Assembly: GCF_030272615.1 (NCBI RefSeq)
Contig: NC_081408.1
Location: forward strand, 67,683,546 to 67,747,545
DNA length: 64,000 nt
Source of the DNA: Cryptomeria japonica
Taxonomy: Eukaryota; Streptophyta; Pinopsida; Cupressales; Cupressaceae
Reading direction: 5' to 3'
Shown here: piece after piece, positions 56,739 to 64,000 of the stretch
How the letters are laid out: every line of letters starts with the position of its first letter
Position numbering within the stretch: the stretch's first letter is position 1
Program-made: the position numbers and the translations under genes
The notes under the pieces: generated by a model
The model's input: only the letters and a program-made list of their open reading frames with translations
Database searches by the model: none
Told to the model about the DNA's origin: nothing

Positions 56739-57019
56739 ACAAATTTTTTTCTCTTTACCATTTTTTTGCTTTTATTCTTTTTACATTTTTCTGAGTTTTT
56801 TATTTTTTTGGTATTTTCTAATTTTTGAAATATGAGGTACACTGCCACAGATTACACATAAAGTTTCTTTAGGTGTAGGATGTTGAGTGGACTGTTGAGA
56901 GGTTTCCCTTTTGGATTTTATAATTGATATTCTCATAAACCAAATTTTGTGGTGGCTATATAAGGACCGATCCAATTGGCTTCAAAATATCCTTTCTTTT
57001 CTATGTCTTGCTAATTTCA

Positions 57020-58200
57020 AGGGTTTTCTCAAAGGATGATATCACCTACTTCAAACTCATGAGGGTGGAACCTCTTCTAATATTGCCTCTTAAGATAGAT
57101 CTAATATATTTGTATATGGTCATAGGATTTCTAATGTTGTTTGTCAAGAAGATCTAGTTGGGCTAGCTTTGCCACTCTATAGTCTTCATCAGAAACAAAT
57201 CTTTCAAGGATTTGCGTGGTGATGTCAATTCCACCTCAATTGGTAAGACTGCTTCTGCACCATAGAAAAAGGAAAGGCAAGGTGTCTCTAGTAGCATTCT
57301 AGATGCTAGTTCGATATGCCCATAAGGTGGGATTGAGATGGAGGTGCCAATCATGACTAGTTTCATTGAAAAATTTCTTTAGGATACAAAGAAAGGTTTA
57401 ATTAGTTGCTTCTGCTTGGCCATTGCCTTGGGGATAATATGGGGTAGAGAAATGATGTTGGATATGGAATGTGGAATATAGATCATGCATATGTTGGTTT
57501 TTTAATGGGGTTCCATTATCGATAATTATGGTGGATGAGATTCCATAGAAGCAAATGATGTGGTATAGGATGAACTTGGATACTTGGACACCAGTAGTGA
57601 GGGTGATGGGAATTGCTTCCACCCATTTGGTGAAATATTTTGTTGGAAAAATGATAAACTTGTGTCCATCTGAGGAAGGAGGATGGATCTTACCAATGAG
57701 GTTGATGCCCCATGTAGAAAATGGCCATGGTGTTGTTATGGGCCGCAAATCCTAAGCTAGAACATGTATCAAATCTCTGTGTCATTGAAAAGGCACACAT
57801 TTCTTGACAAATTAACAACAGTCATGTTCCTTGTTGGGCCATTAATATCCAACTCTTAAGAGTTGTTTGGAAAGAACATATCCGCTCATGTGAGTGCCAC
57901 AAGTATGAGTTGCACTTCTTTCATCGCAAGATTAGCTTCATTGAAATCTAAACATCTAGAAATGATGTCATGGTAGTTATGATGATATAGATTATCTCCT
58001 ATAAGGGTGAAGCGGGCACAATGATGAATAATATTTTGATGGTCATTACAAGATATGTTTTGAGGAAGGGTACTATCTTTAAGATAGGCATGGATGTCAT
58101 GGTACTGAGGTGATTGGTGTCCAATGATGTTGCACACCATTTACATGTGTGTTGTCTCAAAGGTTGGTTGTGGAAGTTGTTCAACTAAGAATTCATACCT
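57020..58200 (-). pseudogene. Element E integrase
   Basis: Minus strand. The zinc-binding part is degraded (LDFNEANLAMKEVQL near 57940). The core runs from about 57750: the first acidic residue is Asn (WGINLIGKIHP, where relatives have D), D is kept in IIIDNGTPL and E in GNGQAEATN. The later part (57366-57163) has YGAEAVLPIEVELTS. Stops and frameshifts separate the parts. Inactive as it stands. Confidence 0.8.
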
Positions 58201-59250
58201 AGGACTATCTGAGCCAATATCTAGGATGGATCTGATGGTGGCCATTCAATCTACTACTTTACTTTGAGATCAAGGAATTTGGTCGAATATGATAGTCAAA
58301 AAATTATGTTTGAGATCATTGGCCATCCTTTTATAGGACATGAGCTTGTCATCTTTAGTTTGGTATTCATCATTGGTTTGATGAATGACAAGTTTAGAGT
58401 CTTCATAAACCAAGAGATCTGATATATTCCATTGAATAACTATATTCAAACCAATGATTAATCATTAATGCTCATCTATATTATTGGTACATGAGAAGTA
58501 AAACTTAAATAATTTGGGAATAAGGTCACTGTGAGGAGCGATAAATAGGAACCCTGCCCTCTCTCCTCTTTGTGTACAAGAACCATCAAAGTAAAGTTTA
58601 CAGGGGGTTTGTTGTGCAACAGAACATACATACTCATCAGGAAACTCTGTGACTAATGGATGAACATCAAGCAATGGTGTCTTTGCTAACTGACCAGCAA
58701 TAACCTCCCCTTTAATGGCCTTTCTATCGACATATTGGATGTCAAACTCATTGAGAAACATAACCCACTTGGCCATGCATCTTGTTAAGGTAGTTTTGGA
58801 AAGCAATTAGTTGAGAGGGTCAATTTTATAAATGAGCTTCAATGTATGACTTAGCATGTAGTGTCATAGTTTTTGGAAACAAAAGGCAATAGCTAAACAT
58901 GCTTTTTCCATAGGAGAATAATTAAGCTTATAACCGACTAGAATCCGACTGATGTAATATATTGCTCTTTCTTTTCCTTGATCAACATGTTAGGCAAGGA
59001 GTGCCCCCACAATTGTTGAAGTAATTGAAATGTATAGGACAAATGGATGACTCAAGATGCTTGTCATTAGAACTAGGGGATGAGCCAAGTATCCGTTGGT
59101 CTTGTTCAATTCTTGTTGGAAATGAGCATCTCATTTGATTTTGGCATCCTTTGTGAGAAAGTGCATGAAAGGTTGACATTTCACTACTAGATGTGCAATG
59201 AATCTTCTAATAGACTATAATTTTCCTTGTAGATTGTGTATATTCCTTAA
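58201..59250 (-). pseudogene. Element E canonical and archaeal-type RNase H
   Basis: Minus strand. YYISRILVGYKLNYS-like sequence near 58960-58910 and LTRCMAKWVMFLNEFDIQY (58785-58730) belong to the canonical RNase H. LYFDGSCTQRGERAG (58590-58545) starts the archaeal-type domain, followed by CTNNIDEH, which has a stop where relatives read EYEAL. Broken by several stops. Confidence 0.75.
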
Positions 59251-59960
59251 TTTTCTAGGAGGAGGCATCTCCATGATTTATTTGACCTTTTTGGGGTCGA
59301 CCTCAATACCTTGTCTAGAAACTATGAAGCCTAGGAGTTTACCTGATGTAACTCCAAAGACACACTTTTTTGGATTAAGCCATAATTTATATTTGGCCAG
59401 ACACTCAAAAATTTGTTCTAGGATTGTTGGATGGTCTGCTCTAGTCTTAGAGTTGCATAGTATATCATCCATATAATATTCCATTATCTTATACATAAGG
59501 TCATAAAATATCACTATCATGGTGTGTTGATATGCAACGCATGCATTCTTGAGACCAAATGACATAACTTGATAATAGAAAGTTCCCCATGGTGTGGTCA
59601 AAGTTATTTTATGTTGGTCTTCTTCCACTATTTTTAACTAATTATAACCTAAGAACCCATCCATGAGGGATAGTATTTCATTTCTTGTTGTTAGATTGAC
59701 TAGGATGTCTATGTTGGGAAGTGGAAAATCATCAAGTTCAAACATGCTTTATTTAGGTCCTGAAAGTCCATACATAATCTGATGGAGTTATCAAGTTTGG
59801 AAATGGGAACCATGTTAGAGATCCACTCTGAATAATCAATTGGGTGGATGAACTTGACTTCAAGAATATTTTCCAACTCTTCCTCGACCAAGAGGGAAAT
59901 TCTAGGATGCATCTTGCATAGCTTCTACTTAATTGATTTGCCATTGGGATCAATTGCCAG
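59251..59960 (-). pseudogene. Element E reverse transcriptase
   Basis: Minus strand. Readable segments are EEELENILEVKFIHPIDYSE and LCMDFQDLNKAC (59890-59750), then after a break EDQHKITLTTPWGTFYYQVM, SFGLKNACVAYQH, and a YMDD active site at 59475-59464, then NPKKCVFGVTSGKLLGF. The palm is thus complete in motifs, but the piece with LMDGF (59700-59640) is interrupted by stops. Confidence 0.85.
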
Positions 59961-61430
59961 ATGATGAACCATTAACTCAGGATCTAGGCCAGGCATGTCC
60001 ACATCGGACCATGTGAAGTTGGTCGGCTATTTATGAAGGATATTAGAGATCACCTTGAGTTCATCTTCAGATAGTGAGGCCACTGCATGAGTGATGTGTG
60101 GGGTTTCTATTATGCCCAAATTTATTTCTTTGGTTTGATCTATGAGAATGGGTGACCTTTCAGGAACATAATCATTTGTGAGGGGAAGAAGACAATCCCC
60201 ATCTTCTAGCACCTCAAGGAGGTTTTCATCAGAAGATACACCCTTTATTATTACTATTTTTGAGTCGAGGGGCACCTCAGAGAGGTTTTCACCACAGGAC
60301 TTGATTTTTTATTTCTTTCTCACTTTTGCGGTTAAGGATTCCTTCTTCCCCAAAGTAATCTTGAGGGTACAACTTGTAGACTATATTCTTCTTAGGATGA
60401 TGATATGGTACAACCTCAGTTACCTCCAAAAATTTTAGGAGCATTGTATCATTTTGGAATGTGTCTAGATGTGCAACAGTTTGGCCCTGATAAATGAGCT
60501 CAGGGTGGAAAAGGGGAAGGCCAATTAAGAATATGGCTATATCAAAGAGGTTAGATGTGCCAAAGGTTGAGAAGTTATCTATATCATCATATGCTTGTTT
60601 CATAACCTCTTTAGGCATGTTGTCAATATTGATTAGAGCATTTTCATTGTTTTTGATAGTGCCAACAGAACTTGAGGCTTCATGGGAGACACATCCTAAA
60701 CTAAGCCCTTGGTGATTCACATTAGGAGTGGGATCAATGGGTCTTCTAATTCCTTTTTCTTCTTGGCCTAAACCACCACCTTGGTAGTTCCATTTTTTAG
60801 TAGCCCACTTGTGAGGAACGTGATATTTTGCCTTGAGCTACCTAAGGCGAGGGTTGTTATCTATAGAGACATCCTTATAGAGGCATTGATTATGTCACCT
60901 TCTATGACCTCTTGGTTAAGCTCTCCTTGAGATTAGAACATGGTGGAGTCACATTGTCAAACTATAGGTTCTTTCATATTCTATTCTTTGGTAGGTTTCC
61001 CATGAGCATGTGGATCCAAAGGTAGGGTGCCTACTATGAATGTGCCTTGAAAGGCGTATTCACCATAACCATTGTCATTGATCTTGAGTTGGGAGGAATA
61101 GGAAGAGATAGAAGTTTTCTCTTTTGCAGAAGCTAATATAGTATCAGAGTCAACATATGATGATGATGGAGTGGTAAATGTGGTTTTACTATTGATACCT
61201 AGGCAATGATGGGAATATGGAGATGAAGCCTCGAGTGCATGACAGTACTCAAAGGGTTGATCATTGCTACAGATAGTAATTTCACATCCTTAAAATGGAA
61301 ATTTGAGGCACTGGTAATAGGCGGAAGGAATGGCCTACATGGTATGGATCCATGGGCAATTGAGCAGTATGTTGAAGAGTAGATCAAGATCAATGATGTG
61401 GCATAATGTGCTCTATGTTACAAGGCCTAC
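59961..61430 (-). pseudogene. Element E linker between protease and RT
   Basis: Minus strand, acidic and interrupted. Recognisable parts are HPELIYQGQTVAHLD with a following LLKFLEVTEV (60530-60430), matching the linker of C and D; and VPERSPILIDQTKEINLG, then ASLSEDELKVISNIL (60190-60030), which corresponds to LTEEEKSEFIKFF in C just before RT. No catalytic motif. Confidence 0.55.
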
Positions 61431-61860
61431 CTAAAGTGGGAGATTGATCATTCCCACTGAACTCCTTTCAGAATTGTCATATGCCTTGATAGTAATACAT
61501 TGGTTATGCATATCTATGATAGTGTACCCAACTTGAGTGACAAATATTAATGTGTAAAGATTTAGGGTAGAACAATTATCAATTAGGACGTGCTTCAGCT
61601 TATGTCGTTTCATGATACCTTCAATGTTTAGGGGAAGAATATGGTTAGGATTTGGGACCATGGCATCAAACTGTGTGAAACTAAGATTGTATGTAGAGGG
61701 AAAATGGGATACCATAGCTTGGAACTATGTGGGATCAATGTTACTAGGAATGCAAACTTCTTTCAATGTACGCATGAGAATCTCCTGATGAGTAGGTGAG
61801 GCTTTTAACAAATCCAAGATAGAAATTTGTGCAAGAGTTTTTCCTAAGTGCTCGAGGATG
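61431..61860 (-). pseudogene. Element E protease
   Basis: Minus strand. HVLIDNCSTLNLYTL (about 61605-61560) is the retropepsin active site; the catalytic Asp is kept but the Gly two residues on, part of the D-x-G signature, is Cys. YDNSERSSVGMINLPL corresponds to YDDAEHSSRGAVVLPI of D. The later half (LLGRPW) is interrupted by stops. Confidence 0.7.
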
Positions 61861-63640
61861 TCGTATTACATAAGTACAAACACTATAGGGGGAACATTGG
61901 ATGTAGGGGCTCCTAGGACTGACATATGAGCCCTCCTAGTCATTATTATGCATTGAGTATCGAACCCTTTAATGTGAATCATGTTAATATGATCATCTTC
62001 TTGGGAAATGTATCCTATGGTAGGACCATAATCAAACAACACATTGTTATAGTTGATATTATTGGTCATATGATTATTATTCAAATTAGAAATACTTGCT
62101 TCCCCATGATGATTAGGAAGAGCATTTTTATACATGCTTACATTGGCATTGGGCGACTTTCCCATGATGGGATCAAAAACAATCTTACCCTGGTTAATGA
62201 GGTATTGAACTAGGTATTTTAGCTTCATTCATTTATTAGTGTCATGACCCTTAATGTGATGATAGGAATAGTATTGATTATCCATATACCAGTCAAGCTT
62301 AGGTTTGGACTCATCAAATAGTTGTGTTTGAGGATATACAACCATGTTATGTTATCCCATGTGTTTGAAGATCACATCTAAGGGTTTTACCATAGGTGTA
62401 AATTAATGTCGTGGGACATTGTAGCCCGCTTAATGGGGAGGAGCTTGAGATACAATGACCATATTGGTTTGATTAGCCAATGCATTTTGTGTTGGGACTT
62501 GGGGGTGTTGATTGACATGCATGGTTGGGAAAAAGTTGACATATGATTGTTGTGAGGGTGGTGGTTTCATAGCTAGGATAATTTGCACTATTTTGGAATT
62601 AGTGACCCCATCACCAACAACATTCTTGTTCTTGTTCCAATACCTTTTCTTGTCATGACCAAGCTTATCTGAATAATCCTTACAAAGTTTAATGATGTCT
62701 TCATCTATCAAAGCCTATTCCACAGATGGCCCCTTAGACATGATGTCTTTAAAGGTGCTTGCACAATTAAGTCAAATACAATATGCAAGCTTTGGGTGGA
62801 GATTGCTAATGAATATTAGGACCAATTGGGTGTCGGACATCATACATGGGGGATAGCTAGTGAGGGCTCTCCACCTTTAGAAGACTTTCACCTCCTTTTT
62901 GTTTAGTTTGACATAGATCAAGCATAGAGATATCATTTTCTACATTGTAGTGGTAATAAGATACAAAGTTATTAGACAGGCTTGAAAATGTACTGATAGT
63001 GCCAAATGGCAACTTAGAAAACCATTCTAAAGAAAGGCCACTAAGACTCTTGGAGAATAATCATAAAAAGATAGTTATCACACCATGCCACCTCTTGACA
63101 ACCCTTAAATAATTCCTTGACATGATGACATAGATCACCTTTTCCTTTGTACTTATCAAATCTTAACATTTCAAAATGTTTAGGAAAAGGTATTGTCGTT
63201 ATGGACTTGTCAAAAGGACTTTTTAAGGACAAATTTCTAAAAATTTGAAGACTTGTTCAGAGTTACCCTCTCATAAGGATTTGAGAGTAGCCTTCATTTC
63301 CTCCTATTCTATGTTGACAAGGAAAGCATCAAGAGATGACATATTTGACTAATAATGTGGTCCTTGTTGAGCTACTTGATGTGAGGACATTTAACTGGAT
63401 TGTTGTGGCAGATTTTTATATCCTACCATATTTTGATAGATAGGGACCTATTGTTGGACAAGCAACACTTGCTGATATTGAGACGATTGTGAAGATGTCA
63501 CAAAATTTTGTTGAGGTATAATGTGTTGTTGTTGAAAATGCATATGAGGGACTTGTTGAAATTGGGGAATACCACCATGAAGATAATTGTTTCCTACATA
63601 ATTGGGATATACATTAGGTTGAATGTTTTGCAATGGGGGA
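61861..63640 (-). pseudogene. Element E gag
   Basis: Minus strand. Begins with a Gln/Pro/Tyr-rich segment (QPNVYPNYVGNNYLHGG, 63625-63570). The gag domain is seen as FPKHFEMLRFDKYKGKGD (63205-63150) then HHVKELFKGCQEVAW, equivalent to FKTPKFEKYQGKGDPRDH of element D. YWNKNKNVVGDGV (about 62650) and ISQEDDHINMIHIKGF lie further on. Stops and shifts throughout. The true N-terminus may lie between 63640 and the window end. Confidence 0.65.
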
Positions 63641-64000
63641 TTCTAATGATTTGTCATAGAAAAGGATGCAGAATATTTTGATTTGAAAAGATGGGAATGA
63701 ATAAGGATTGATTTGTGTGAATGGATTAAACTAATAAGATTGATTGATGGACTGAATTTGAAGTACCAACTGATTGACTCAAGCAGGAAGGATTAATTTG
63801 ATTGGAATGATATAATACAATTAGTGATACAATTGATCAAATTCCGGAATCAAACTTGGATGAAAATATTCAACCATTGACTCGAGTGAAAGAATTTATG
63901 ATGACCAATAATGTAGAAGTTGAAAATGGAAATGATGATGATGCAAGCTAAGAATGATGACCAAGATCTGTTTAGCAATTGAGATGAAAAACATTGATTG
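63641..64000 (-). other. Probable leader of element E
   Basis: AT-rich, no open frame of note on the minus strand upstream of the gag start and no PBS seen. It is expected to continue into the leader and 5' LTR beyond the window. Confidence 0.4.

Larger units (their letters stand above)
56269..57019 (-). other. 3' noncoding region of element E, proximal part
   Basis: Continues at 39069 beyond element D. It contains the minus-strand paired module (56738-56677), an adjoining T-rich stretch (A-rich in element sense, 56745-56830), and from 56400 to 56560 three diverged GGGATATTGTGTGAAGAAAAG-like units about 60 bases apart. No gene seen. Confidence 0.5.
37043..64000 (-). mobile_element. Element E: minus-strand Tat-type retrotransposon split by element D
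   Basis: Read on the minus strand: gag (63633 down to about 62430), protease, linker, RT, RNases H and integrase (to 57020), 3' noncoding region (57019-56269, continuing at 39069-38116), PPT (38115-38101) and 3' LTR. Element D (39070-56268) sits in the noncoding region. The 5' LTR, PBS and start of gag lie beyond 64000. No PMD gene is present. Stops and frameshifts interrupt every domain. Confidence 0.8.

Noticed and set aside
56389-56742. Minus-strand 117-codon frame next to element D
   Set aside because: Made of three diverged tandem units and the conserved paired module; noncoding repeats explain the open frame.

Overview
The window reads as intergenic DNA from a large, repeat-rich plant genome. 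Nearly everything recognisable is transposon: four to five decayed Ty3/gypsy LTR retrotransposons of the Tat lineage, one hAT DNA transposon nested in one of them, and short fragments of others. I see no intact host gene, rRNA, tRNA gene or CRISPR array. Plant origin follows from the Tat hallmark (a second, archaeal-type RNase H after the canonical one), a primer-binding site matching plant tRNA-Trp, plant mobile domain (PMD) coding sequence, and a BED/DUF659/hATC transposase with short introns. A conifer or other large-genome seed plant is plausible but not shown.

Layout. 1-567: right end of an LTR-like element that interrupts the LTR of element A. 568-9856: element A, with LTRs, PBS and PPT but no pol; it carries a long Gln/Pro/Ser-rich reading frame of roughly 900 codons. 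9857-~21100: element B, sharing the LTR of A; its 5' half is lost, but RT, both RNases H and integrase are readable, followed by an antisense PMD gene split by a 4.1-kb hAT transposon (16161-20263, 8-bp target duplication). 21361-22567: unidentified coiled-coil frame. ~23455-32328: 5'-truncated element C (protease to integrase, 3' LTR). 32329-37040: AT-rich LTR-like DNA and unidentified coding remnants. 37043-38100 plus 38101-39069 plus 56269-64000: element E on the minus strand (3' LTR, PPT, integrase back to gag), split by element D. 39070-56268: element D, 17.2 kb with both LTRs, PBS, gag, protease, RNase H, integrase, an antisense PMD gene and PPT, but with the RT domain deleted.

How the parts fit. 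The elements have different LTRs but share a 3' architecture: integrase, A-rich tract, a paired GTGAAAACCTGGCAAACAGG module, in some a ~47-bp TCTTATACAGG...GAAACCAGA unit, in B and D an antisense PMD gene, then a hairpin followed by GGGGGCAT, then the PPT AAAGAGGGGCAAAA and an LTR starting TGTAG. Short words reiterated in the leader of A and D have counterparts beyond the antisense PMD gene of B and D. These shared noncoding modules, the antisense PMD cargo and the pol-less A element are the most interesting content. All copies are decayed, largely by changes consistent with C-to-T transition, and none looks autonomous.
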